Shown: positions 7,518 through 15,558 of the stretch, in pieces
Position numbering within the stretch: position 1 is the first letter of the stretch
Layout: each line of letters starts with the position of its first letter
Source: an uncultured Lactobacillus sp.
GTDB taxonomy: Bacteria > Bacillota > Bacilli > Lactobacillales > Lactobacillaceae
Assembly: GCA_910587695.1 (NCBI GenBank)
Contig: CAJUNC010000024.1
Location: 1-26,498 of the forward strand
Length of the DNA stretch: 26,498 nt
Direction: 5' to 3'
Position numbers and translations under genes: made by a program
Notes under the pieces: model-generated
What the model was told of the DNA's origin: nothing
Seen by the model: the letters and a program-made list of their open reading frames with translations, nothing else
The model's database searches: none

Positions 7518-8396
7518 TTACTTATCGATTTCGTACTTACTTGAGATCTTGATCTGGATAAAGGAGACGATCGCTATCAAGATAAACAAAACGATCGCTA
7601 TCGCATTAGCATATCCGTATTGATTATTATTAAAGGCATAGTTATAGACCAATAGACCTAAAGAAGTCGTGGCATCACTTGGACCACCACTTGTCATCGC
7701 AAAGATCTGATCAAAGGCGGTCAGACCTGCTTTAAGTGCCATAATAAAGACGATCGAGATACTTGGTAATAGATAAGGCAATTCGATCTTCCAAAAGATC
7801 TGGTGTCGATTTGCGCCATCAACTTTAGCAGCTTCTCTGATCTCTTCTGGAATACTTTGTAGACCAGCTAAAAAGATGATCACTGGCATAGCGATCCCTT
7901 GCCATAAAAGAACAAAGATCACCGCAAAAACAGCCCCACCTGGTGTCCCCAATAAGCTCGTCTCTAAGGCTTCAAGGCCCAGCATCTTACCCAGTGTTGG
8001 TAGACCGTAGTTGAACAACTGTTTAAAGACTAATGCGACCGTCAGACCTGATAAAACAGCTGGGAAAAAGAACCACGCTCTAAAAAATGTTTTCCCCTTG
8101 ATCTTAGAATTCAAAGCTTTAGCTAACACGATCCCTAAGCTGATCTCACCTACGATCAAACAGACCGTCAAGATCAAAGTAAAACCGATCGCTTTTAAAA
8201 ATTTTTGATCGCCCAATAAGATCTCATAGTTTTTTAAACCCACAAAATTAAAGTTATAAGTCAACCCTGTCCAGTCAGTCAAACTGTAAAAAGCACCTTG
8301 CAACATTGGAAAATAAAAGAAGATCAGCTGTAAGCAAAGTGGCACGAATAAAAAGATCCAGCCCCAGTTTTTCTCAATAAATTTTCGTTGTTTCAT
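7518..8396 (-). CDS. msmF: Sugar ABC transporter permease MsmF
   Basis: This 292-residue MalF-type permease pairs with MsmG. The N-terminus has one hydrophobic segment (WGWIFLFVPLCLQLIFFYF) and about five more follow. The EAA loop is EEIREAAKVDGANRHQIFWK, then IELPYLLP. The frame also opens at GTG 8399, which shares a base with the msmE stop codon, but GGGAGGGA fits ATG 8396 better (7 bases away). Start and stop are so close that translation is probably coupled to msmE. The binding specificity lies mostly in MsmE. Confidence 0.94.
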   Translation of the reverse strand: MKQRKFIEKNWGWIFLFVPLCLQLIFFYFPMLQGAFYSLTDWTGLTYNFNFVGLKNYEILLGDQKFLKAIGFTLILTVCLIVGEISLGIVLAKALNSKIKGKTFFRAWFFFPAVLSGLTVALVFKQLFNYGLPTLGKMLGLEALETSLLGTPGGAVFAVIFVLLWQGIAMPVIIFLAGLQSIPEEIREAAKVDGANRHQIFWKIELPYLLPSISIVFIMALKAGLTAFDQIFAMTSGGPSDATTSLGLLVYNYAFNNNQYGYANAIAIVLFILIAIVSFIQIKISSKYEIDK

Positions 8397-8398
8397 CA

Positions 8399-9673
8399 CT
8401 ATCCCTCCCGATCATTAGAAACTTTCATCGGATTAAAGAACGTATTCAAAGAATCCACCATCTCTTGTTTGTCACCGTTCATCAAATAATTAGTCGTCAA
8501 GTTGAAGAAATCATTTTCACTCGTCCAATCTTGCGCTAGCCAGATCATTTGGTGTTTAGTGAAGGCCAACTTGGATAAACCATACAACGGTGAATTTGTT
8601 CCTGCTTCTTTGACACCTTTAACAGCTACAGGACTTCCATCAACATCATAATATTTTTGCATGGCTTTTTTAGTCGTCATATAAGCTACAAATTTTTGTG
8701 CTGCCGCTTTATTTTTTGAATTTGCTGAGATCGAAAGCGCTAAGTCACCTGAGCCAACTGTCAATTCTTGCCCTGGTTCATTACCTGGAAAAGCAAAAGT
8801 CCCAATTTCAAAATCTGGTTTTTGTTGTTGGATCATCGCTAACGCCCAGGAACCATTTGGCATGATCAAACTTTTTTGTGACGCAAACGAAACGACAGCA
8901 TCGTTATAGCTTGCCCCACGCCAATTCTTTTGCGCAGCATCTTTCATCCGCAAAAGATCTAATCGTTCAAAATCTTCCTTGAGATATTTATTATCGACTT
9001 TTAAAGCGTTAGGCTCGGAATAGCGTAAAAGTTCATTTGCTTGTTTGCCTCCACCAGTCACAGTCGCTAACGCCAACTGATGATAACCGTTCAACGTCCA
9101 TGGTTCTGTACCTGCGATCGCAAAAGGTGTTTGGTCTTTTGCGATCAATTCTTTGACCAAAGCCTCAAACTCATCCCAAGTCTTTGGCTCACTGACACCT
9201 AATTTCTTAAAAGCTGTCTTATTGTAAAAGAAGCCATAAACATTAGCAGATAATGGAACGTTATACACTTTACCGTTTACTTTAAAGCGTTTTTCAAAAT
9301 CATTTTTGATATTTTTCAAATAACTTTGATCTGAAAGATCTTCAAAATAACCAGCTTTTGCCCATTCTTGGAAATCGATATTTTGTGGATAAATATTGAC
9401 CACATCGGGCATATCTCCTGCTAAAACACGTGTCTTCAAAACAGTCCCTGCATTAGGAACATCGGTCAACTTCACATGGATATTTGGATTTTCCTTTTCA
9501 AAATCATTGATGATCTCTTTTAAGGTCGGCGACATCTCTTTTTTCTGGTTAAAATACTCGATCGTGACCTTATCGCTTGTTTTGGTAGCTTGCTCATTAT
9601 TACCACAGCTCGCTAAACTGACGCTTAAACCCAAAATACCTACAACACTTAATAATCCCTTAAATAAGCGCAT
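8399..9673 (-). CDS. msmE: Sugar ABC transporter substrate-binding lipoprotein MsmE
   Basis: This is a 424-residue extracellular solute-binding protein of family 1. The signal peptide ends in the lipobox LASC followed by GNNEQ, so the protein should be lipid-anchored to the outer face of the membrane, where it captures oligosaccharide for MsmFG. Family features include VTIEYFNQKKEMSP at the start of the mature part, AGDMPDVVNIYPQN, and AQKFVAYMTTKKAMQKYYD near the C-terminus. An upstream ATG at 9691 is in frame, but the AAAGGAAGAGG between the two ATGs marks ATG 9673 as the start. It is the first gene of msmEFG-gtfA, divergent from msmR, with a cre at its promoter. Raffinose, melibiose, isomaltose or sucrose-type ligands are all possible. 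Confidence 0.94.
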   Translation of the reverse strand: MRLFKGLLSVVGILGLSVSLASCGNNEQATKTSDKVTIEYFNQKKEMSPTLKEIINDFEKENPNIHVKLTDVPNAGTVLKTRVLAGDMPDVVNIYPQNIDFQEWAKAGYFEDLSDQSYLKNIKNDFEKRFKVNGKVYNVPLSANVYGFFYNKTAFKKLGVSEPKTWDEFEALVKELIAKDQTPFAIAGTEPWTLNGYHQLALATVTGGGKQANELLRYSEPNALKVDNKYLKEDFERLDLLRMKDAAQKNWRGASYNDAVVSFASQKSLIMPNGSWALAMIQQQKPDFEIGTFAFPGNEPGQELTVGSGDLALSISANSKNKAAAQKFVAYMTTKKAMQKYYDVDGSPVAVKGVKEAGTNSPLYGLSKLAFTKHQMIWLAQDWTSENDFFNLTTNYLMNGDKQEMVDSLNTFFNPMKVSNDREG

Positions 9674-9700
9674 CTGCCCTCTTCCTTTCATAGATAAAAA

Positions 9701-9715
9701 TTGTAAACGTTTTCT
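9701..9715. promoter_or_regulatory. cre (CcpA operator) at the msmE promoter
   Basis: TTGTAAACGTTTTCT matches the catabolite-responsive element consensus WTGNAANCGNWNNCW at every defined position. It lies just downstream of the msmE -10 box, at about +2 to +16 of the transcript, where CcpA with HPr-Ser-P would block initiation or early elongation in the presence of a preferred sugar. Confidence 0.9.
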
Positions 9716-9723
9716 ATAATGCT

Positions 9724-9729
9724 ATTATA
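9724..9729 (-). promoter_or_regulatory. -10 box of the msmEFG-gtfA promoter
   Basis: TATAAT on the minus strand (9729-9724) is a consensus -10. No good -35 stands 16-18 bases upstream, as expected for a promoter that needs an activator such as MsmR. Confidence 0.65.
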
Positions 9730-9763
9730 GAAATTTTTTTAGTAAAAAAGAATGGTAAAACTG

Positions 9764-9772
9764 TGCTATAAT
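9764..9772 (+). promoter_or_regulatory. Extended -10 promoter of msmR
   Basis: TGCTATAAT is an extended -10 box on the plus strand, 50 bases before the msmR start. It lies back to back with the msmE promoter. Confidence 0.65.
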
Positions 9773-9804
9773 ATGTCATAATGATCACAAAACATTTTGA
9801 CATA
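9772..9804. promoter_or_regulatory. Inverted repeat between msmE and msmR, possible MsmR operator
   Basis: TATGTCA (9772-9778) and TGACATA (9798-9804) are inverted copies separated by 19 bases. The pair overlaps the msmR -10 and lies upstream of the msmE promoter, a fitting place for an AraC-type regulator to activate msmE and repress itself. Binding is inferred from position only. Confidence 0.45.
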
Positions 9805-9822
9805 AATTAGAGGTAAAGACGT

Positions 9823-10653
9823 ATGCATTCGGAATATAGCACGGTAAACAGTGAACATTTTGACTTTAAAATTTTGTTTTTTGGTCGTGAGCAGACAAAA
9901 GCAAACTACGCATTTTCTGGGAACAACACTCGTGACCAATACGTTTTACATCTCGTCTTGAAAGGCTCGGGTGTCTTTAGCAGTGCTGGCAAAAAATTCA
10001 CTAAATTAAAAGCGGGCGATCTCTTTTTATTGCCTAGATCAGTCCCATGCTTTTATCAAGCAGATGCTAATGATCCTTGGGAATATCTTTGGATCGGTTT
10101 TTCAAGTACCAGTTTTGAAGATATTTTAGTTAACAGTAAACTTTATCCTGATTTTTACTTAAAAGATGTTAAAAATAGTAAATTCAGTCAAGAATTATTA
10201 GCCTTTTATGATAAACTCCACCAAACGCCGACACTACCAGAGCAATTACAGATCCAAAGCGACTTTCTAGCTCTTCTTTCCACCTTCTTAAAAGAATATC
10301 CTGCCAATAGGTCGGTCAGTCAAAGTACAGCTTCACGTACCTTTGTCCAAGCAAGAGATCACTTGCAAAAGGCATATACCACAGGGATCAATATTTCCGA
10401 TATCTGTGCTCAATTACATCTTTCGCGTAGTTATTTGTACACTTTGTTCAAACGCTATTTAAGCCAAACACCTCAACAATATTTAACAGATCTACGCATC
10501 GCGCACGCAAAAAAACTGCTGATAGAAACGACCGATCCGATCGATTCTATCAGCAGCCAAGTTGGTTACAAAGATGCCTTCACATTTTCTAAAGCATTTA
10601 AACGAAAAACTGCTTATAGCCCGCTAGAATATCGCAAGAGCTATCATAAATGA
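9823..10653 (+). CDS. msmR: AraC-family transcriptional regulator MsmR
   Basis: This 276-residue regulator has an N-terminal AraC-type cupin sensor domain (about 10-150; note LHLVLKGSGVFSS and LKAGDLFLLPR) and a C-terminal DNA-binding domain with two helix-turn-helix motifs. The first motif contains ISDICAQLHLSRSYLYTLFK; the second contains IDSISSQVGYKDAFTFSKAF, followed by KRKTAYSPLEYRK. Divergence from msmEFG-gtfA is the arrangement seen with MsmR, which activates this operon in response to the transported sugar. AGAGG lies about 9 bases before ATG. Its 3' end overlaps that of the convergent dexB by 10 bases, leaving no intergenic terminator. Its inducer is not known from sequence. Confidence 0.93.
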   Translation: MHSEYSTVNSEHFDFKILFFGREQTKANYAFSGNNTRDQYVLHLVLKGSGVFSSAGKKFTKLKAGDLFLLPRSVPCFYQADANDPWEYLWIGFSSTSFEDILVNSKLYPDFYLKDVKNSKFSQELLAFYDKLHQTPTLPEQLQIQSDFLALLSTFLKEYPANRSVSQSTASRTFVQARDHLQKAYTTGINISDICAQLHLSRSYLYTLFKRYLSQTPQQYLTDLRIAHAKKLLIETTDPIDSISSQVGYKDAFTFSKAFKRKTAYSPLEYRKSYHK

Positions 10654-12272
10654 TCTGTTATTTCAAAAGCTAAGGCTTCATATGGGCGTAACTCTAGCTT
10701 TGCCAGATCACGTGGACTCTTATCGTAATTAGCGATAAATGGTGTTTGGATCTGATATTTAGGTAACGCTACTTTTTGAACGTCTTTAGAGAAATTGGCG
10801 ATGACTAAAACGCTTTGACCTTCATAGCTACGCACATAGGCAAAAACTTCTGGTGCTGTCTCTAGTAGGGTATAATCTCCGTAGACGATCACATCGTGAC
10901 TTTTACGATAAGCGATCAATTTTTGATAAGTATAAAAGATCGAATCCTTATCCGCTAAAGCAGCCTTAACATTTATCGTCCGATAATTAGGTGCAACTGC
11001 TGACCACGGTCTCACAGCCGAAAAGCCAGCGTTTTTTGTTGCATCCCATTGCATTGGTGTTCTAGCATTATCTCGCCCTTTATGCGAGATCATTTGTAAG
11101 AGTTCGTCATTTGAGTATCCTTTAGCCTTGTATTCTTGATACATATTTTTGGCCTCGATATCATCAATTTGTGTAATATCGGTAAACTTCAGGTTCGTCA
11201 TTCCGATCTCTTCACCTTGGTAAATATATGGAGTTCCCTTTAATAAGTGCAATACGATCGCTAACATCTTTGCACTTTGAACTCGGTAAGCCCCATCATC
11301 TCCAAAAGCAGAAACTGCCCGTGGTAGATCGTGATTACTCCAAAATAAACTGTTCCAACCAACATCAGCTAACTCTACTTGCCATTTAGTGATAACTTCC
11401 TTTAACTTGGCAACAGAAAGTGGTCTGGTAAACCACTTGGGTCTATCAGGGAATTGATCTAGTTGAACATGTTCAAATTGAAAGACCATTCTCAATTCTT
11501 TTTCTTTGGGGTCAGAATATAATTTAGCGATATCTGGTGTTGCACCCCAAGTCTCGCCGACAGTCACCAATTTAGTATCTGCCAAAACATTTTGGTGCAT
11601 CTCTTTTAGATATTCATGTAGCTTAGGTCCGTTACTTGTGATATTTTTTTCTGGAATTTTGCCGATCAGATCGATCACATCCATCCGAAAGCCACCGATC
11701 CCTTTAGCGACCCAAAAATTCATCATATCGTATACTTCAGCTCGGACTGCCGGATTTTCCCAGTTTAGATCAGGCTGTTTTCGACTGAATTGATGAAAAT
11801 AATACTGTCCACTTGTTTCATCATATTCCCAAGCTGGGCCGCCAAAAACACTCTTCAGTTCAGTCGGCTCTTTACCGGCTTTTTGATCGCGCCAAATATA
11901 ATAATCACGGTACTTGCTCTTTGGATCATTTTTAGCTTCGATGAACCATTGATGCTCATCTGAAGTATGATTGACGACTAGATCCATTACGATCTTTATC
12001 CCACGTTGCTTAGCCTGCTTGATCAAAGCTTCCATCTCAGCCATCGTCCCAAATTCTTGCATGATCTGACGATAATCACTGATATCATAACCATTATCAT
12101 CATTAGGTGAACGATAGACTGGACATAACCAAAGCGCGGTCACACCTAATTTTTCTAAATAATCCAATTTGGAAATGATCCCAGCCAGATCACCGATCCC
12201 GTCATCATTTGTATCTTTGAAACTGCGCGGATAGATCTGGTAGATCACCGCACTTTGCCACCATTTTCCCAT
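10644..12272 (-). CDS. dexB: Glucan 1,6-alpha-glucosidase / oligo-1,6-glucosidase (GH13_31)
   Basis: This 542-residue cytoplasmic glycosidase lacks a signal peptide and hydrolyses alpha-1,6-linked glucose from isomalto-oligosaccharides, panose or short dextrans. GH13 residues are complete: nucleophile Asp198 in GFRMDVI, acid/base Glu240 in VGETWG and stabiliser Asp315 in SNHDLP. Val199 just after the nucleophile is the residue tied to alpha-1,6 specificity in this subfamily, where alpha-1,4 enzymes carry Ala or Thr. DTNDDGIGDL (20-29) matches the usual Ca-binding loop and QPDLNWENP (166-174) is typical of GH13_31. It lies 12 bases after msmK in one operon. Trehalose-6-phosphate hydrolase, a close relative, is less likely in an ABC-transporter context. 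Confidence 0.93.
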   Translation of the reverse strand: MGKWWQSAVIYQIYPRSFKDTNDDGIGDLAGIISKLDYLEKLGVTALWLCPVYRSPNDDNGYDISDYRQIMQEFGTMAEMEALIKQAKQRGIKIVMDLVVNHTSDEHQWFIEAKNDPKSKYRDYYIWRDQKAGKEPTELKSVFGGPAWEYDETSGQYYFHQFSRKQPDLNWENPAVRAEVYDMMNFWVAKGIGGFRMDVIDLIGKIPEKNITSNGPKLHEYLKEMHQNVLADTKLVTVGETWGATPDIAKLYSDPKEKELRMVFQFEHVQLDQFPDRPKWFTRPLSVAKLKEVITKWQVELADVGWNSLFWSNHDLPRAVSAFGDDGAYRVQSAKMLAIVLHLLKGTPYIYQGEEIGMTNLKFTDITQIDDIEAKNMYQEYKAKGYSNDELLQMISHKGRDNARTPMQWDATKNAGFSAVRPWSAVAPNYRTINVKAALADKDSIFYTYQKLIAYRKSHDVIVYGDYTLLETAPEVFAYVRSYEGQSVLVIANFSKDVQKVALPKYQIQTPFIANYDKSPRDLAKLELRPYEALAFEITDHL

Positions 12273-12284
12273 ATTTTCGCCTTC

Positions 12285-13394
12285 TTATCGATTCAAATTG
12301 ATTTTTGTTGCTGGATCAAAGAAGTGTGCCTTATTTAGATCAAATCCCATTGTCATCTTTGTTCCTGGCTTAACATAATCACGTGCATCAACTTTAGAGA
12401 CAAATTCAGTCTCACCTAATTTACTGTAAAGTTGGGACTCAGCACCTAATAGCTCTGAAACTGTAACTGTCGCTTCAACTTTGGAGTTCGGGAATGTATC
12501 TAAGAAAGCATTTTCAGTATGAATATCTTCTGGTCTGATGCCCATGATCACTTTTTTATTATCAAATCCCTTATCCTTTAATAATTTTAATCGTCCTACA
12601 GGAACTTCGATCTCAAAGTTCTTAGCATCATCATAAACCTTGCCATCTTTAACGGTCACATTGAAGAAATTCATCGCTGGTGCTCCGATAAAGCTACCGA
12701 CAAAGACGTTAGCTGGATCATCATAAACCTCTTGTGGTGAGCCGACTTGTTGGATCTTACCATCTTTCATGATCACGATCCTATCTGCCATCGTCATCGC
12801 TTCTGTTTGATCGTGAGTCACATAGATCGTAGTCGTCCCCAATTCTTGATGCAATTTTGCGATCTGAGCCCGCATGGAGACCCGCAACTTAGCATCTAAG
12901 TTAGACAAAGGTTCGTCCATCAAAAAGATCGGTGCATCGCGCACGATCGCCCGCCCCAAAGCCACACGTTGGCGTTGTCCCCCGGATAAGGCAGCTGGTT
13001 TACGCTTCAAATATTCTGTTAACCCTAAAATATCAGCTGCATGTGATACACGTTTTTTTATCTCTTCTTTGGAGTATTTACGCAATTTAAGCCCAAAAGC
13101 CATGTTATCATAGACTGTCATATGTGGATAAAGTGCGTAATTTTGGAAGACCATCGCAATATCGCGGTCTTTTGGTGCAACATCATTGACAACACGATCA
13201 TCGATCTTAAATTCACCTTCAGAAATATCTTCCAACCCCGCGATCATCCGCAAAGTCGTTGATTTACCACAACCTGAAGGACCGACAAACACGATAAATT
13301 CTTTATCTTTGATGTGTAGATCAAAATCTGTTACCGAGTAATCTTCTGCGTTATCATACTTCTTATAAATGTGATCTAAATCCAATTTGACCAT
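12285..13394 (-). CDS. msmK: Multiple-sugar ABC transporter ATPase MsmK (UgpC/MalK type)
   Basis: This 369-residue ATPase drives oligosaccharide import by MsmEFG. It has Walker A GPSGCGKST (38-46), Q-loop FQNYALYP, signature LSGGQ (136-140), Walker B IFLMDE (156-161), the D-loop SNLDAK and switch His194 in THDQTEAM. The C-terminal third (about 235-369) is the MalK-like regulatory/TOBE region (GIRPEDIHTE). GTG 13403 is also in frame, but AGGTG then overlaps it and stands 6 bases before ATG 13394, so the latter is preferred. In streptococci one MsmK can serve several importers; its placement apart from msmEFG would allow that here too. Confidence 0.95.
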   Translation of the reverse strand: MVKLDLDHIYKKYDNAEDYSVTDFDLHIKDKEFIVFVGPSGCGKSTTLRMIAGLEDISEGEFKIDDRVVNDVAPKDRDIAMVFQNYALYPHMTVYDNMAFGLKLRKYSKEEIKKRVSHAADILGLTEYLKRKPAALSGGQRQRVALGRAIVRDAPIFLMDEPLSNLDAKLRVSMRAQIAKLHQELGTTTIYVTHDQTEAMTMADRIVIMKDGKIQQVGSPQEVYDDPANVFVGSFIGAPAMNFFNVTVKDGKVYDDAKNFEIEVPVGRLKLLKDKGFDNKKVIMGIRPEDIHTENAFLDTFPNSKVEATVTVSELLGAESQLYSKLGETEFVSKVDARDYVKPGTKMTMGFDLNKAHFFDPATKINLNR

Positions 13395-13428
13395 TTTTTT
13401 CACCTATCCATTTCTTATTGATGACTTT

Positions 13429-13450
13429 ATTATATGCGGTAACGCTTTCT
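13429..13450 (-). promoter_or_regulatory. msmK-dexB promoter -10 box with overlapping cre-like site
   Basis: TATAAT on the minus strand (13434-13429) is a consensus -10. Immediately upstream, AGAAAGCGTTACCG (13450-13437) resembles the cre consensus with mismatches at both ends. A CcpA dimer here would occupy the -35/-10 spacer. No good -35 hexamer was seen. The second cre suggests joint carbon catabolite control of both msm operons. Confidence 0.6.
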
Positions 13451-13509
13451 TAAACTAGCAAAATCTGCCCAGATCCACGCTCTTTTTTTGTGCACATTGA
13501 CTAAAAAAC

Positions 13510-14358
13510 TCATAAAGTCAAAAGATAGCAAAACATCAAGTCATCCATCTTCTTTACATCCAAACCGCTTTCTGCTGCAAAACGATTCAATTTATACTGC
13601 AATGAATTGCGATGTAGGTATAACTTCTTTGCCGCAAGTGACGTATTGCCCTGCGTATGGTATAGAGCTTGAATGATCTTTTTTAATTGTGGATCTTTTA
13701 AAAAAAGCCTTTGATAACTTTTGAGAAGATAACTTTGCTTGCGACTTTGATGCGTAAAATATTCTAACGCACCTTTAGTAGCTGTCATGACTGTCGTATT
13801 TTTGTCAGTGCTTCTTTCAAACATCGCTTGTTCTTCAGTAAACAACTGTGCTAGATCAAGCTCAGTTGGCCAAGGGTCTCCGATAAAAAACTTAGTCTTC
13901 GTGTTCAATTCAGCATCTAAGCTCTGGGCGATCCCTAAAAAATCAACACTTTCATAGGAAGTGGGACCGACTCGCTCAACTAAGACAAATTCGTCATTTT
14001 TCAGCTGAAAACATGCTAAGATCTCAGTCATAAACATTTCTCTTAAAGCTTTTTTCCACGTTGTCAAAGAAAATTCCGAATTTTTTAATTCGACCTTTCC
14101 CAAAATGAAGCGAACTTTTCCCTCAATAGATGGTTTTTCACCCTTACCACATAAAAAAGCTTGCCAACGATCGTAGTGTTTGACAGGCTCGCCCAATAAA
14201 ACTCGTAATAATTCCAGTTCTCTGTCTGTTAGATCTACGTTGGTCAAATTCAAATATCCTTTTTCACATATAAAACTCACACTTTCTGGTGTAAGTTCTG
14301 GACGCTCACTTACCTCTGCTGTGGAGTATAGTTGTAAAATGTCATCTAACTTTGTCAC
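13510..14358 (-). CDS. PucR/CdaR-type helix-turn-helix regulator
   Basis: This 282-residue protein ends in the PucR C-terminal helix-turn-helix: about 230-282 contains YHTQGNTSLAAKKLYLHRNSL followed by QYKLNRFAAESGLDV, where the NTSLAAKKLYLHRNSLQYKL core is characteristic. The N-terminal 200 residues match no family I know with certainty and show no membrane segment. GTG 14358 is the start, with GAGGTGAG 5 bases upstream. It lies 115 bases ahead of msmK in the same direction without a clear terminator between, so it may be co-transcribed with or regulate msmK; this is inference. It diverges from the CDF transporter gene. Confidence 0.75.
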   Translation of the reverse strand: MTKLDDILQLYSTAEVSERPELTPESVSFICEKGYLNLTNVDLTDRELELLRVLLGEPVKHYDRWQAFLCGKGEKPSIEGKVRFILGKVELKNSEFSLTTWKKALREMFMTEILACFQLKNDEFVLVERVGPTSYESVDFLGIAQSLDAELNTKTKFFIGDPWPTELDLAQLFTEEQAMFERSTDKNTTVMTATKGALEYFTHQSRKQSYLLKSYQRLFLKDPQLKKIIQALYHTQGNTSLAAKKLYLHRNSLQYKLNRFAAESGLDVKKMDDLMFCYLLTL

Positions 14359-14439
14359 CTTTTCTCACCTCATATTTTAAATATATCAATTTTTTATCTT
14401 AAACAAAACTAATAGCTACCAGTAGATTTTCATCTGTAC

Positions 14440-14445
14440 TATAAT
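14440..14445 (+). promoter_or_regulatory. -10 box of the CDF transporter promoter
   Basis: TATAAT stands 33 bases before ATG 14479 on the plus strand. The hexamer 17 bases upstream (TACCAG) is a poor -35. AAGGAAGG just before the ATG is the ribosome binding site. Confidence 0.5.
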
Positions 14446-14478
14446 GTAGTTAAAATCACACTAAAAGGAAGGTTACAA

Positions 14479-15525
14479 ATGCGTGATGTCGATAAACATC
14501 TAAAGCGCGAATATGAAGACTGGGAAAAAGTTCAAGCTAAAGAATTAAATAAACTAAATGCTGCAATGCGTCACCTCTCTCTCAATGTAGGGGCATATCT
14601 TTTGATATCGATCATCGAGTGGATCTTAGCTTCGATGAGCCATTCGCAAACTCTACGCGCTGATGCTTTCAACAATTTATCCGGGATCATTTCGACCTCG
14701 TTACTAATGATCGGGATCCATATTGCCCGAGATATTGATGACGACGATATCGCTGGTGTCGTTCCCTTACCTAAACTTTCTTTACACAAGACTGGTAACG
14801 ATCAGCGTATCCAATTCACACGGTTTCGCTATGAAACGATCTTTACTTTAGTGACCGGGATCGTTATGATCGCGATCTCTTTGAGCGTTATCATCCAAGG
14901 GATCACGGGCCTATTTTCGCCCGACAAACGCGTCGTTCCTCAACCGATCGCATTAATTGGGGCTGGTATCGCCAGTGTGATCATGTTATTAGTCTGGTAT
15001 AACAATAAAAAATGGGGCCATAAATTGCAAAATGCTTCATTGATCGCTTCAGCGCAAGATAGTTTGAGCGATGCTTTGACCAGTTTAGGTACCTTGATCT
15101 CGATCGCTGGCGCACTGTTATTTCAGATCAGTTGGCTCGATGGGGCGACGAGTATCTTAGTGGGATGTTTTATCCTTTATTCTGGAGCCCGGATCTTTAT
15201 GGAAAGTAGCTTGAATCTAGCTGACTATTTCGATCCTAAAGCGGAAAATGCTTTTCGAGAAGCGATCAACAACATCAAAGGTGTCACTGAAGTCGATGAA
15301 CTAAAAGCGCATTATAATGGAAATTTAGTCACTGTTGATGTTGTGATCATCGTCAATGCAAATATGAATGTTCTAGAAAGTTATCATTTAGCCGAATATA
15401 TCGAAGACATGATGCGCCGTAAATTCGGGGTGATCGATACCGATGTGTCATTTATCCCCGACACCAATACGATCAACGCTAAAACGACTAAAAATCTTTC
15501 TCCTAGAAAACGCCGTCCTCGTTGA
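14479..15525 (+). CDS. Cation diffusion facilitator (CDF) metal efflux transporter
   Basis: This 348-residue CDF protein exports divalent metal ions in exchange for protons. Six membrane segments are visible between about residues 30 and 245, then a cytoplasmic domain with GVTEVDELKAHYNGNLVTVD, typical of the CDF C-terminal domain. Metal-site motifs are RADAFNNLSG in segment 2 (Asp and Asn four apart) and QDSLSDALTS in segment 5 (DxxxD). The lack of His in these positions speaks against a classic Zn transporter and leans toward Mn or Fe, but the metal cannot be fixed from sequence. A charged 30-residue N-terminus precedes segment 1. msrA follows 33 bases later and is probably co-transcribed, which would link metal balance with oxidative stress. 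Confidence 0.88.
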   Translation: MRDVDKHLKREYEDWEKVQAKELNKLNAAMRHLSLNVGAYLLISIIEWILASMSHSQTLRADAFNNLSGIISTSLLMIGIHIARDIDDDDIAGVVPLPKLSLHKTGNDQRIQFTRFRYETIFTLVTGIVMIAISLSVIIQGITGLFSPDKRVVPQPIALIGAGIASVIMLLVWYNNKKWGHKLQNASLIASAQDSLSDALTSLGTLISIAGALLFQISWLDGATSILVGCFILYSGARIFMESSLNLADYFDPKAENAFREAINNIKGVTEVDELKAHYNGNLVTVDVVIIVNANMNVLESYHLAEYIEDMMRRKFGVIDTDVSFIPDTNTINAKTTKNLSPRKRRPR

Positions 15526-15558
15526 ACTTTAAACTAATCAAGAAAGGTGATCTTTATT

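Noticed and set aside
13497..13521. TTGACT/AGTCAA inverted repeat at the end of the PucR-type gene as a terminator
   Set aside because: The arms are only 6 bp with a 13-base loop and the T run lies in the loop, so it does not fit an intrinsic terminator.
13488..13676. 62-codon plus-strand frame over the end of the PucR-type gene
   Set aside because: It overlaps the conserved helix-turn-helix coding sequence on the other strand and has no recognisable product.
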